From Musa acuminata AAA Group (Eukaryota; Streptophyta; Magnoliopsida; Zingiberales; Musaceae), in assembly GCF_036884655.1 (NCBI RefSeq), contig NC_088347.1, forward strand, positions 18,082,501 to 18,146,500: a DNA stretch of 64,000 nucleotides, in the 5' to 3' direction. Shown piece after piece: positions 24,770-38,668 of this stretch. The notes beneath the pieces are model-generated. The model was given only the letters and a program-made list of their open reading frames with translations. It ran no database searches and was not told the origin of the DNA. The number at the start of each line of letters is the position of its first letter. The first letter of the stretch is position 1. The translations under genes and the position numbers were made by a program.

Positions 24770-26605
24770 ACCACATGATATAATGTCATATGATGGTACC
24801 ACTTGATAGAGGGTAATTCGTGTATCGATTTCTTGCTAGACTGATCCATATCGCCCATATCAGGTAGTATAAATTGGCACGACAAACTCTGATATAGATC
24901 TATTTACAACCAATGATTATTATCCCTTTTGATAATTAAAAAAACTACATCCATTCAATTTAAGATCCTCAAATAAATTTATTTCCTTGCTTTAACGATT
25001 TGAGATATACCAGGGATAATAAAATCTATATCCTTTACGGTAAATAGGATAACTAATAAAAAAATAATTAAATCATCACTTTAACATAATAACCCTACTC
25101 GAACTTAGATTTTCACCTAAGTTACAACTCAAAATGACTTAAACTTGATTTTCACCTTTGTTACAACTCAAAAAAGTTTAGGAATAACTTTAGATAGAAT
25201 CTTATTTAAGATATACACAATAATCTTTAATGCTTCACTCGAAAGAGATATAGGTAAATTATAATTACTTATCGTACTTCTTACCGTATCGATAACTGTA
25301 TGGTTTCCTTTGTCAGCAAATCCATTTTGTTAAGGTATGCAAACATTATATATTACTTAATAATGCTTTCTTTTATAAGGAACTTAATAGATTGACTCAT
25401 CATTTATACTTTTTATATTTATCTATGAATGAGATAAAATATCTCTTACTATTGAAGCATGGAGTAAAAGATCCATATATATTAATGTGTATGATTTCTA
25501 AAGTTTAAAAACTCCTCTTAGAACCTTAAGTGGACTTGTTGAGTAGCTTATGCTAGCAAAATTTCTAAATCAATAAAACCTAGAGTTTTTAGAACTCCAT
25601 CATTTATGATTCTCTTTTATCTTTCTACAGAGATACGATACAATCTCTTGTGCAAGAATACTCATTGATAATACCATGTTTACATCCAAAATTTTGATCA
25701 TGCATAGAAAAATAGTTAAATCTCAAATTTTGTATCTAGATCAAATTTAAATAAACCATCAATTAAGGATTCAGTTCCAATAACTAATTTTTGTGACATA
25801 CTAAACATATTTTCAAAATAAAAAGAAAATTATACTTGCATAAGTATTGAAACAAAAATTAAATTTGTACGGAATGATAAAATATAAATAGTATTTTCAC
25901 AATCCAAAATAAATCTAGTTTTAAAATATGTCTAAAGGTTGCTATGCATTCCACGTTAGAGCAATCCAATTACCAAAATAGATGCTTTTTAAATTTTGTC
26001 TCGGCTTCATTAAATTCGAAAAGCCGTATGTATTCACAATATAGATTGACGAATCAAAATTAATCTATCAACTATTATTAGGAGTATCAATATAAAATGA
26101 TTCATAACACATTAGAAATATATAAAGATCTTACATTTCAAGCCAACCTATGTATTTTTGATAGTCCCGTGTCGTTCATCTTATAAAAGAAATAATGGAC
26201 CTTATTACCATGATATTGTATTAGTAATTTTTTATTTTTTTTTATTTTTGGATAATTTTTCTTCCCCTTTAGCTCTTTTTTAAGTTGCTACATGAGTCCT
26301 ATCTCGTTTCTAATCAAGCTTCTAATGTTTCAATCTTTTTTTTTTTTTTTTGTACACACATGGTCAAAAGTTCACTAACTGATCTTTGTTATATATATAT
26401 ATATATAGTGAAAAACTTTAAATGGGTCAAATTCTGTAAAATAAAATAAAATAAACTAAACTAAAGAAACTTAGATATTAAAGAACTTAAGTTGGATAAT
26501 AATATCCCTCATTTGCATTATGTGCTCATGCATACATTTAGAATTATCAAACTCCATGCTTGAAAGGCCTTTCGTTACGGAGCTAATAAGTGCTTTCTCT
26601 ATATT
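24770..26605 (-). pseudogene. Decayed Ty1/copia fragment, tandem copy A
   Basis: Minus-strand relics of gag and integrase. The integrase region near 25140-25350 contains a copia-like run after the PQQNGVAER position. The gag relic near 26480-26580 includes KGLSSMEFDNSK and HIMQMRDII. It aligns over its whole length with copy B (26606-28490), in the same orientation. Heavy frameshifting; no function expected. Confidence 0.7.
26390..26407. repeat. AT dinucleotide microsatellite
   Basis: About nine AT units within copy A of the copia fragment. Confidence 0.8.
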
Positions 26606-28760
26606 GCTTGATACGATGTCATGTGATGGTATCATATGATAAAGGGTGATTTGTGTATCGGTGTCTTGCCAAACAGATCCATATTGCATATTGGGTGGTA
26701 TAGGTCGACATGCCAAACTCAGATATAGATCCATTTATAACCAATGATTACTATCGCTTTTGATAATTAGAAAAACTACATCCATTGAATTTAAGATCCT
26801 CAAATAAATTTATTTTCTTACTTTAATAATTCAAGATATATGAGGGATAATAAAATCGATATCCTTTAGAGTTAATAACATAACCAGTAAAAAAAATCAC
26901 TAAATGTTCTAAGATCTAATTTTTTTTATATGAGGATTATAAATCATCACTTCAATAGAATAACTCTATACATGTAAATAAATTAAACTTAATTTTCACA
27001 ACTCAAAAGAAGTCTTAGGAATAACTTTAGATACAATCTTATTTAAGATATATACAATGGTCTTTAGTACTTCACTCCAAAGTGATATAAGTAATTTATA
27101 ATTACTCATCATACTTCTTACTCTGTCCATAATTGTGTGGTTTCTTTTGTCAGCAAACCCATTTTATTAAGGTATACAAACATTATATATTGCTTAATAA
27201 TACTTTCTTTTTTAAGAAACTTAATAGATAGACTCATTATTTATCCTTTTTATATGTACCTTCGATGATACTCTTTACTTTTGTCTATTGATATAATTTT
27301 GATTATTTTATTTATTTCTCTACTTTTGCTTTATAAACCTCAAGGGCATCGACAACCTCAGCTTTCTTAAATAGAGATAGAGATAGAAATACATGTATCT
27401 TATATGGTTATCTATAAATGAGATAAAAATATCTCTAACTATTGAAGCATGGATCTATATATATCAATGTGTATGATTTCTAAAGCTTACCCTTTATGCA
27501 AGCACAAGTTTCCAAATCAGTAAAATCTAGAGTTTTTAGAACTCCATCATTTATTAATCCCTTTATACAATCTCTTGTGCCATAAATTAGAAGAATACTG
27601 ATTGATAATACCACGTTTATGTCCAAAATTTTAATCAAGCATAGAAAAATAGTTAATCTCAAATTTTGTATCTAGATCATATTTAAATAAATCATCAATT
27701 AAGGATTCGGTTCCAATAACTCATTTATTTTTGTGACACACTAAACATATTTTCAAAATAAAAAGAAAAATATACTTTCATAAGTCTTAAAACAAAAATT
27801 AAATTTCTACAGAACGATAAAATATAAATAGTATTTTCACAATCCAAAATAAATCTAGTTTTTAAAATATGCCTAAAGGTTCCTATGCAATCCACGTTAG
27901 AGCAATCCAATTATCGAAATAGATACTTTGTTAATTTTGTCTCTCTTCATTAGATTCAAAAAGCCTATTCGCAATATAGATTGACGAATCAAAATCAATC
28001 CATTAAGTATTATTAGGAGTATCAATATAAAATGATTCATAACACATTAGAGATATATAAAGATCTTTGGTTTCATGCTAACCTTTGTACTTTTGATAGT
28101 CTTGTGTCCGTTCTATCTTATAAAAGAAATAATGAACCTTATTACCTTGATATTGTATTAGTAATTTTTTTTTTTTTTGGACAGTTTTCCTTCCCCTTGT
28201 AGCTCTTTTTGTAAGTTGCTACACGAGTACTTCTCATGTTTCAACCTTTCTTTTTTTTTGTATACACATAGTCAAAAGTCCAAGTTATGTGATGTGAAAA
28301 ACTTTAAATGGGTTAAATTCTGTAAAAAAAAATTAAAATAAAATAAACTAAAAAAATTTAAGATATCACAATCTCTAAGAATTAAAGTTGGATAGTAATA
28401 TCCCTCATTTGTGCGCATGCAAACCCTTAGAATTGTCAAACTCAATGCTTGAAAGACCTTTTATTAGAGTACTAGCGAGTACTTTCTCTAAAGTCATAAA
28501 TTGTTCTTCAATGACTTTTATAAAATCTTTGAACTTGTTATATTCATAAATAGCACCATGAATGCTCTTACTAATATAAGATCTAATGAGCATCATCTAT
28601 CGCTTGTATGTTGTTTTCTTAGGTGGCGTATTTGATTTCGTGGGAATAAATGGTTCATCCACATAAGGCACCAAATCAAGGTCCATGCACCCAAGAGCAA
28701 GGGGATCTTTTTCTTTCCAATCGAAAAAGTTATGGTCACTTAAAATAGATCCATCATTAA
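26606..28760 (-). pseudogene. Decayed Ty1/copia fragment, tandem copy B
   Basis: Minus strand, in 5' to 3' order. A gag start near 28760 (LGCMDLDL). Gag core 28405-28596 (FKDFIKVIEEQFMTLEKV, KGLSSIEFDNSK). GAG-pre-integrase around 27480-27910 (FVLRLMK; then IKGLINDGVL, LDFTDLETC, CIKGKL). Integrase around 27000-27190 with VRSMMSNYKLLISLW and PKTSFE. It is longer than copy A at the gag end. No intact frame. Confidence 0.75.
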
Positions 28761-30400
28761 TAAGAGTAGAAGGAAAAAACTATAAACCAAAAAAAAAAAA
28801 ATCAACATTATGCTGTGAAACAAATGATTCATATCAATGTAAATTCTAATCTTTAATTTTTTAATTAATAAAATCGATAACAAGAGCACAAAAATAATTT
28901 CATACATGTGGTTTTAAGAAAATTAATATTCAAATTACCATATTATTCCAATCAACTCATAAATAATTACCTCCCTGTTGGGTCAAGTGTTTCTTACCCT
29001 TCACAAGTCAATCATAATCTTAAAAATTATTTTATCATAGATATGACCATCATCAATCAATATTATATTGTGACTCAAGATGTTGTGATTGTTCCTAAGT
29101 TACAAATATTAAAACCCTATGTGACATCTCATAGTAATCTCATTAGTAAATCCTGATATTGATGTATCATATAAGAAATAACTGAAATTACATAGAGGAC
29201 AAACATGTACAATAAGTCACATAATCCTTTTAAAGGAATCTCATGTAGTAAGGTATAACTTTATTTGATTCAAAAAGACTGATCAATTATAGGTCATATA
29301 ATGAAAATTAACTCAATGTGCCCATAAAGTATCATCAATATTTATAAAATAATTCAAGGCATAAAATAAAATTGTTTTAACTTATACAACTAAAAACCAC
29401 TTGATAGTTCCAAAATATACCAACATATTTCATGATACATGCATGTTCTAAAATTGGTTTTTTATCTTCTTGAGTACAACCAAAATGACAAAGCCAATAA
29501 ACTAATTATATAATAATTATAATGAAAACATGAACATGAGAAACTAGCTATGAAAAAAAAAAAAAATAGAGTGCTGGTCACAATAAAATTTATGATCGAA
29601 TCAAATAAATCAATTTCATCAAAGAAATACATCAGAACTTACACCTTATGTTTTGAACAACATGACTCTCACACCACTGATGCCAATAGAATAATTCATG
29701 AATTAAATATATAGTAAAATTACCTCCAATCATAGTTATCCAAAAGCGAGTTTTCAGATGAAAAACACTGGACTTCTTGGATGATGCACCCAGGAAGAAT
29801 AGGTGTCTTGGAACTTCCAAAATGCTTATTCTTTGATCGATAGTCATAGGCTACAAAAAGGATACTAGTTTGTTATAATTCATGAAATACTTACTACATT
29901 ATCTTTAATGCTTGCTTTCATCCATCATGAAAGTAATTTAAAGTATTTTGAGATAACCTCTTCTAATAAAACCATTTTATTTGGTCATTTATATTATGTA
30001 ACTTGACTTCTATTCATGATAATAATACAATTCAAACTACTCAATTTGACATATAGATCATCTATATTGTGAGATTCCACTGACCTTTGGAATTCCAACA
30101 GAACATTGCATGCCTTTACGTTGCACAACGTCTCACCTTCTTCCTCAACCCCTTGTTTCGCTTCTCGAAGGTGATCCACCGATTCATGCAAGATTCACCT
30201 TCTTCCCCACTCGGTTAGCATCTTTTATTCTTCACGGATCCTGGGAAGCAACATCTTCTATAGGTGGTTTCCTCTCTTCTCTCGGCTCATGATCTTTCTT
30301 ATTATTTTTGACTCGGAATGATACACTCCATCCATAACACTCTCCTCAAGCGTGCCATCACAGAAGGCCCTCCTCCTCGAGCTGATCTACCATACATAGC
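28761..30400. other. Non-coding, mostly AT-rich; possible leader and LTR of the copia fragment
   Basis: No host gene. On the minus strand TTGGCATCAG near 29683-29692 looks like a decayed methionine-tRNA primer site, which would place a 5' LTR to its right (about 29690-30300). I cannot find a matching LTR or clean ends. Confidence 0.35.
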
Positions 30401-30529
30401 TTTCTTTCTCATTGCAACTGAATCCTCTACCTTTATGATCTGATGGCACAATTCGCTTAGTTGTAGATTTGATATGTACATTAGATCTTTCTTCCACTAC
30501 CTCATTACCGAAAGCCTTTTTTTTTTTTT

Positions 30530-31090
30530 TTTTTGGGACTTTTGTGCGCGAAGACAAAAGCCATGCCCAGGCACCCCTTGGTACGTCCTGTCTCGGAAAG
30601 CTCGGGACGACGTCGCTTGGCGTCATTCCGCACATTCCGGGATGGCGATCGCATAAAGGTACCACCTCGTCCCTCGGGGATCGATCGTCATGCTAAACCC
30701 ATGTACAATCGATCCTTGCATAGTAGTATAAAAGTCCTTGACCGACATCTGGCTAGAGAAGACAAGACAGAAGAAAAAATGGAAACCAATCACTAAGTTG
30801 GTCATCGAGGGGCCAAAGTCAGGAACTTCCTAACGAGGGTCTTTTGTGTAAGAGCGTTGTCGCCCTCGGAAATGCGACTACCCCGACCGAGAGACGTCCT
30901 CCCCGAAAACAGTGTCGACGTCCCGATTAAGAAAACTCCTCCCCCTTAATGATGCTAGTGTCTCGACCGAGAGGCATTTTCCCTCAGACGGCATTGGCAT
31001 CCCGACTTGCAGACGTAATCAACCTCGACGCCTCGCCTAACCAAGCGTGAACTCCCGACATCGACTCCTGGATCAAACCATGCTGACACA
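30530..31090 (+). repeat. GC-rich LTR-like remnant (probable Ty3/gypsy solo LTR)
   Basis: A GC-rich island in AT-rich surroundings with TATAAAAG at about 30727 and many CGACCGAG / CTCGAC motifs. Compact, C-rich, with TATA box and no coding: typical of plant gypsy LTRs. Ends and target duplications are not identifiable. Confidence 0.4.
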
Positions 31091-31401
31091 TTAGACAACA
31101 CATTAGCCACGATACACTCGTTGATTTTTACACGTGACAGTAATCTTTCTTTACACATCGTTGATTTACTTTGCACCATATTCCTCCCTCACGTAGCAGC
31201 ATGTCTTATATACAATAAATCACATATCAAATATAACCCTGTATCTCTATGGTTTAACATGGTTAAGATCCTACCTAATCGATTTATAGCAAATTTAGTT
31301 TTTTTAAATTTTTAATCTTAAATTTGTAGGAGCGTACTAAATTTAATTATTATATAAAAGGGATCTCATATGTCTTAGATTGATTAGATTCTCTTTCACC
31401 C

Positions 31402-31409
31402 TATAAATA
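31402..31409 (+). promoter_or_regulatory. Candidate TATA box of NUP62
   Basis: TATAAATA about 400 bp before the NUP62 start codon, with no other TATA-like site closer. Transcription would start near 31435, giving a 5' UTR of about 375 bp. Not proven. Confidence 0.4.
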
Positions 31410-31809
31410 GGATTATAAAATATCATAATTAAATCAGTAAAGTTTTTTCCTTCTTTCTTCTCTTGTAGGATGAGGAAATCGACCTAAAAATAGTCCTCCT
31501 TTTTCCTATGCGTGCATTCCCATTCCAAGGGGGCCAAAAGCTTCCTTACAGCATCCGTTGTCCTACGCATGCATGCATACATACAGACATACATGTAATT
31601 TGGGCTTGGCTCCACATAGATCCATGGGAACTCGAACCGGTACGAAGCAGCCAGTCTTAGCGGCCCACTGAATGGAGCTCGACTTGGCGAGGCCTCTTCG
31701 GCGCGCTGCGGTCGCTCCCTCCGTTTTAATGGATCGCATCCCCGGTGACGGTTCGAAAAAACGCCCCCTCCCATTCTCTGCGTTGAGCGGCAAAAGGTGA
31801 ATCCCCCCC

Positions 31810-34800
31810 ATGGCTTCCTCCTCCTCTGGCTTCGACACCGCTTCGTCTCCCTCTGCCGGCTTCTCTTTTCCAATACCTTCCTCCTCGGCGTCTTCCCCAT
31901 CTCCATTCGGCTTCTCAAACCTCGGCGCTTCATCGGTCTCATCTGCTGCGACCACGGCCGATCTTTTCTCCGCGTCGACCGCCGCCTCCGCACCCAACCC
32001 CTTCCCCTTCTCCTTCTCCCTTCCCACAGCGTCGGCCGCCTCGTCCTCGTCGTCCACCGCACCCTCCTCCTCCCCTCTTTTTGCTTCAGGCTTTGGCACC
32101 TCTGCCTCGTCGTTGACATCCTTTTCGTCCTTCTCGACCGCCGCTCCTTCCTCCACCCCAAACCCTAGTTTCGGTTCCGGTTCCGATTCCGGCGCGTCAT
32201 CTTCTCTGTTCGGCTTCGGGACATCTTCCTCTGTTTCCTTTCCGTTGCTTACAACTTCGTCTTCCCCTTCTTCTTCTTTCACGACGGCCCCTTCGTTCTC
32301 CACGGTTTCGCCGGTTTTCATTCCTTCGGCAGCGACTTCTGCAGCTAGCACCGCCCCTTCTCTCGCTTCCTCTGCTTCATCCTCAGGCCCTACTACTGCA
32401 GGGATGGCTGAGACGGCAACGACAATTCCATCCGACTCATCATTGTTTCCCTCGCCTTCCTTTGCGTTGCCCCTCTCTTCATCATCGTCTTCTTCTTTTA
32501 CTTTTTCATCGCCTTCCTTTGGAACTAGCGGATCCTTTCCGCAGAGCTCCTTCACTGCTGCTTCATCTGCCGGTACCTTTTCATCCGCGCCTGCTGCAAT
32601 CACAACCTCCTCGTCATCTACCTTAGCAATTGGCTTTTCATCTGGGACTCCATCAGCGGCTGCTGCACCATCCCTCGCAGCTACAAGCATTACGACTTCT
32701 GTGCTAGCTGAAACGGCCCCATCTACAGCTTCCTCTTTGTTTGCTTCACCATCATCTTTCTCTGCTGCATCTCCCTTGTCGGTTTCAGTTTCTTCATCAT
32801 TGTCAGCAGCTGCGGCATCCGTCACTGCATCTTCTGCTTTGGCATCGAGAACGACTGCAGCTGTCACTGCATCATCTACAGAAGCCTCCCCGACAGCATC
32901 AACAACGGCTGCTTCTTTGTTCGGTAATTTTTATGTTCTATATAGAATTGGGCATATTTGATCTCTTAATCTGCTTCATTAGCTTTTTGCAAAAATCGAG
33001 ATACCAAATCTGCTATATATGTTACGATTTGGTCATCACTTATGTCCATGTAGACTTCTTCCGAACATGGTGAAAATCAAGGAGAGCTGTTAATATGCAT
33101 CCGGAAAGATTTATTACTAATTTATTTGGATGATCTCTTAGCTGTGTTGAAATGAACATTCAGTGGTATCTTAACACAAAGATGTCATGTAAAGGTTGAA
33201 AAATGAAATGTAGTCAACCTGTATCATTTGTTTCTTCCATGTATCTTTCTACTAGATATGCTTCAGGCTGCATTGCAGGTTGTACTGATGTTTACTATCT
33301 GATAGCCTATGTTTTTGGCTCTCAAATATGAAGGGAATATGCCAACAAAAGGATGGCCAATTATGTATAAGTAGTTCAACCTATGTTGTTTCTATGGCTC
33401 GGACCTTGATCGCCCAATTTGCTAAGTTGCACTTTTATCTTGCCATCAAAGCATGCTCCTAATATTAAAATAATGCATAGCTAACATGAAAGAAAAATGT
33501 GGCCAACGAGCATGCACTCCAATGGGATTGCTTGCAAGCTTTTAGCTGTCCTTTTTACCTAAATTGTGATATAGTAGACATTGTGTTTCAACCACTATTT
33601 GATGATGCTTTTTACACTTGCTTCATAGGGTTACTGATTAAATGGCCAACATATGCCTCCAGCTTTATGTCAAGCTCTTAAATTTATTGTTCCACATTAC
33701 CTCATGAACTCTGGCATGCATTGCTCTCCAGTCAATGTTGATGAGCAATATTTGTCCATCTAATTTTTAGTTGACAGATTGTTGTCTCCATGTTGTCATT
33801 TTGATTTGTCTTGTTGCTTATGTACCTATTTAAATGAACTAGATGCCAACAAAAGCATTGTTTTCTTTACCATGCAACCAGTAATCTTGTAATTGCATGC
33901 ATTTCATATTTTCAAATTGTCAATATATGCAATTGTTTGTTTAATAAAATTTAGCTTACCAATATCCATTGTTATTGGGTTTCTACTCTGTTCTGCTCTA
34001 CACTTGGTTGTGTATTAGGATATCTCCTTAATTTTACCCTCTATCTCGTCAGGCTTTGTTTAATGAAATTTGTTATATGTTATAGATAGTCAGTTCTCTT
34101 GTTGATTTATTGTCCCTCCATATTTGTTGAATATTCAGAATTTGATAAATGAGTGAGTTAGATTTCTGGTTATCATCAACTTGTCTTAAGAATAGGCAGT
34201 CAGGGGCTTCTGTTTACCTTGTTAAAAGAGTTCATCGCCTGAGAATTCTTTTATCTTGGAGATCATGTTGTGTCAGATGTTTACAACGTCCTGGATGCAT
34301 GATATTTATGTCATAAAATGTTGTCTTTCTTCGGTAGCCACATGCTGAGCTCTTTTTGCTTTACAGTATATATATTTCCATTTCTATTTTAAAATTAACT
34401 AGTTTTAGAAACTTAATTTGCATACCATATCTTATGCTCTGGGTTTTGTTATCTTGATTTTAGGAGCTGAAAAGTGACATCTTTCTTGTTTTTCATTTTG
34501 GCATTAAGATGATCAACATTTTATAAGGCTGCACATGCAGCTTATGCCAAGAACCAACTTTGATGCCATAGTATCTAAACAAAATTCCTCCTCGGGTTCC
34601 TCTACTTCAGCATTAGCTAGCGATTCAAGTTCCGGTGCTGCCACAAGTCAAGCTTTACCTTCAGTTGTCCAAGCTAGTAGTGGCGGGTTTGTGTTTTTCT
34701 ATTTTCTAACTTTATGTCCTTGATTTTTTTGGATTCTAAGAGTTTACATTTGTATGTTTTTATAATTTGATTTTTTCATGCTCTCTTTTTATTAATGGAC

Positions 34801-37800
34801 TTTAGACTTACTACTACCAATTCAGTCACAACTCAGGCACCTAAGCTACCATCAGAGATCACTGGAAAAACTGTTGAGGAGGTACTATTCTTTGACTAAA
34901 TTCTGTGGAAATTGAATGATAGCCAAATGATATGTGGGCAAGCTCCTGAAATGCTCTCAAATCTAGGAGCTATATATTAATGTTTATGTTGTTACCTTAT
35001 TAACCCAAAACAACAGGAAAAGTCTCACAAAGATTGTTGATGGCCTTCATTTTGTCCTGTATATGCTGATGGAATCATCTCATCAACTAATTGACCTAAT
35101 TAAACCAGATTCTTAAGGACTGGAATACTGAGCTGCAAGAGCGTACTGCAAAATTCCAAAATCAGGCTACAGAAATTGCTGAATGGGATAGGTGGATCCT
35201 ACAAAACCGAAATATTCTCATTTGGCTGGAGGTATTTATTTGATACAGTGCATTATCATTTGTCAGTTATCTGTTTGTTAAATATTTTGTGTGTTTCTTT
35301 CATATGAGTGGAGCTTTTCTTATGAAATTTTTTGTTCTTTAGAAATACAAAAAGGATTTTCTTTTTATCTCCTATAAATGCAAATTACATTTAAAGCATT
35401 TGGTCCATATTAGAGCTGGATGTGGGATAGGATCCATTTAACTTGACTCCAGCTAATTAGAATCATAGGCCTAAAGTTAGTTGTTGTGACTTTGTTTTGA
35501 TCTAGAAAAAAAAAGCGCACCAGTCGATAAGATAAACAAAATTCATTCTAGCATTTATAACAATTTCTTGGTGATCTCCATGAACTTAAAATTTACATAG
35601 TTTTTCATTCTTTCTGCTTTATCATGAAACAAGTATCTTATTCATATATTTTGGACAACAACTTGTGGTTTGTTACTCATTTCATAATTTTGCTTATTGC
35701 ATAAATTAAAGAAAAATTCTCTGCTGTTGACCATCTTACTGTGATTGGAGCACATGTGAATTGATGTGTGCCTGACAAACATTTTTGAAGGCTCCCAGTT
35801 CTATATTTGCAATTACCTCTTGTGTCACTTTAATTGACAGTGTGTCCAGTCTTATATTTATGCAACAATCCTATGTTACAGGCAATTTATCATGAATGAG
35901 TAGATTGCATATTTCCATCTGAGTGACTAAGTACCAGTTTTTCTTGAACGATTTGCAGGCTGAAATGGCAAAAGTTGTGGAGACTCAAACTAACTTAGAG
36001 AAGCAACTTGAATTAATTGAAACTCATCAACAAGAGGTTTGTCAATGTTTCTATTCTAAAATTCAATTCATTTAATAGGGGTGCTGAATAATTTTTCAGG
36101 GGGCACTAAATATAGCCTGAAATGGACAAATATGAAGCTAATAGCTGTTTGTTTATTGTGCTTTTTCCTGTTTAAATTAGTTTTGCATTTGTACTGCAAC
36201 TATGAGTCTTGTGATTTTTTTCGCCCTCTTTTGAGTCTCTAGGTTGATAAGGCATTGGAGAGCATGGAACAAGAAGCAGAGTGCATATGCAAGGATGAGT
36301 GTGCATTACTTTTGGAAGATGAGGCTACATCTGTGAGAGATTCAATGTTAGTCTAGTGATTAAACTTTCTGCAATTTTGGAATTAACATTTTAGCTTTCC
36401 TGCTTTAGTGTTCAATTTGGGAGGGCATAATAAAGCATCTAAGAACATTATTTTATATCTTTGTAGTTAAAGATGGTAAAATTAAATTGGTGTGATTTAC
36501 TGATGTAGTAATTTAGTACAACAGATAGGACTATCAGATGTACTTATTCATATCTTGTAAATTACTTAATGTTCTAAGCCTAATTTCCTGTTGAATCCTA
36601 AAAGGGTGCAGCTCTTTTCTTAGTACTAGAACAACTTCAATATTCCAGGTCAGCCACATTGTGTGGCATTTGCCCACATTTTAAAGCTGGTTGAGTAGAG
36701 TAAACCTTGATGGTTTTGATAGGATTGTGGTTGTTGAGTTATCAAAATAGGAGCAAATGAGCTGATTTATTTTGAAAATATTAGAATCATATGCCAAATG
36801 AACATTCCTTATGTTGTTTAGAATAATTTTTTAATCTTTGAATCTCTTTTTTTGTTTTTTTGAAGGAATTTGGTGCAGCTTCCTGATATGCAGACCTAGC
36901 GTGAACATCTAGTGAAAGAAAGTGCTTTCAGAAACCTTGAATTCCGATTGGCTCTCTTTATGTGGCATGTAGAGTGTTCTGTTAGGATTGACCCCCCTCT
37001 AATAAGGGTTTCTCATCTTTGTGAGAGTAGTGCCTCAAAGGTAGAAACAAGGGGAAATAAACTTGATTAATGCTGGAAAAGTAGAGTGATGGTCAAGAGA
37101 AACTTTGAGGCAAGCACGGGCTCCTATATCATATATAAGTGCCAAATCCTAAACACTAGTATTGCATTGTTTGTGTAACCAGATTATCACTCAACTTTTT
37201 GTTTCCTTGCACTGAGTAAATTATTCCCATGATCATAGGAAGTGATCTTTGGATCTTTGGCAGCATTTTTACCGAAAACTAAGTTTGTTAAATCTTCTAT
37301 TGTGCTCATTGTTTTTCCAAATATATAATGTACCTTGTCTAGGTTATTTTGATGATGAAACTAAAAGGATTAGAAGTTAGCGGAACATCATTGTTTCTTA
37401 CAGAATTTGTGCAAATACAGTGTGTCCCTTGTTTATATGCCATGGGTTTTGCTAATGCTAATGAATAGTGTTATAACTGGTGGCTGAAAAGTGAAAATAC
37501 ATATTACAAATCACTTCTAAGATAATGTGTGAATTTAAGGAGAGCTTAAAGACCACTTAAAACAGGGGTTTTAACTCGGTGGATCAGATTTTGGATGAGT
37601 TTTACTGTGTTCTTTATTCGAAGTAGCATCACCATATACGAATTGATGCTCTTCTGTGTTATGTATGGTTGCTAATCAGGATTAGACATGAATTTATTGA
37701 GAGTTTTCCTATCCTGATTTTTTTATGAAGATATTGTTTATCAAACTTCAGAATTGTATTATCATTTTCTAATTTGTGTCTGTTAAACCTAAGGTATGAC

Positions 37801-37940
37801 CAAGCAGAGTTTATTGAAAGAGAAATGCAAGGGATTGCCGAACGAGTAAAATCAATAATTCAAACTGTGAATTCCTCTCAGGTATTATCCTGCAAGAACT
37901 TGTGTCTGACAAAGCGTTTCTTATTGTCGTCAATACTGAC

Positions 37941-37974
<34 letters not shown>

Positions 37975-38668
37975 CATACACATTTTTAGAGTGGTGATCT
38001 GGATATGGTCGATGCTGCATCTCCGCTTGATATTGTTGTTCGAATACTTGACAATCAGCTTAGAACTCTAATGTGGATCGACGAGAAGGTTAGATTGAAG
38101 AGCTTTCCGAGTGTTTTTATTTCAACTCCTTAAACAAAGCAATGTTTTTTTTTTTTTCCATAAAGCTATATGATTTTTTTGTTACGATGTTGATCTTTTG
38201 ATAACTTTTCCGCTTTTCAAAGACCCTAAGATTCTTCGGTGGTCTAAAGAGGCAAATAGATGTGTGAATCTTCTTTCAAACTTGTCTGATCTTATGTGGG
38301 CATGTTGGGAATATATCTTCTTGCTAATGCAGCTAGTTTAGTCTTCTGATCACGTGACAGTTTTCAGTTGAAAATCTGCATGTTCCTGTGCATTTTCTTA
38401 TTGCTAAAAGATCCACAGTACCTCATTTGGCAAGGCTCACAAATCTTTTTGCTGTTGATCTCTACACCTTTGACTTTTTCATGGATAAGCTAGTGACGTT
38501 GTTCAAGTAGTTCTTATCCAAAATCATGTTAGTTCTCATATCCTTTTCAACTTAGCTTTTAGGTTGTGTCTGCAGGCAAATGAATTCTCATATCAGATTC
38601 ACAAGGTGGCTAAAAGTGGGGCCGCAGATGAACATGGTATGACAGGTACAAGACTATGGTTGGATTAG
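31810..38668 (+). CDS. NUP62: Nuclear pore complex protein NUP62
   Basis: Central-channel FG nucleoporin: the FG-rich N terminus helps form the permeability barrier and the C-terminal coiled coil anchors it in the Nup62 subcomplex. Exons: 31810-32923, 34509-34686, 34806-34881, 35109-35231, 35959-36036, 36243-36346, 37794-37881, 37990-38088, 38576-38668; 650 residues, stop TAG. Exon 1 (about 371 residues) is Ser/Ala/Thr/Phe-rich with scattered FG and LFG. Exons 3-9 give the conserved coiled coil: GKTVEE, ILKDWNTELQERTAKFQ, QLELIETHQQEVDKAL, FIEREMQGIAERVKSIIQ, SPLDIVVRILDNQLRTLMWID. The start ATG has a good context (CCATGGC). All internal phases agree if exon 2 begins after the AAG at 34508. 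The more usual CAG at 34540 would break phase, so this junction needs a transcript. Confidence 0.93.
37941..37970. repeat. TA microsatellite in NUP62 intron 7
   Basis: About 13 TA units between exons ending 37881 and starting 37990, in an intron of only 108 bp. Length changes here could influence splicing efficiency. Confidence 0.9.

Noticed and set aside
31563..32867. A 434-codon minus-strand open frame rich in Glu, Ala and Asp
   Set aside because: It is the exact antisense of the Ser/Ala-rich NUP62 first exon. GC-rich codon bias leaves the opposite strand free of stops. NUP62 homology and splicing support the plus strand.
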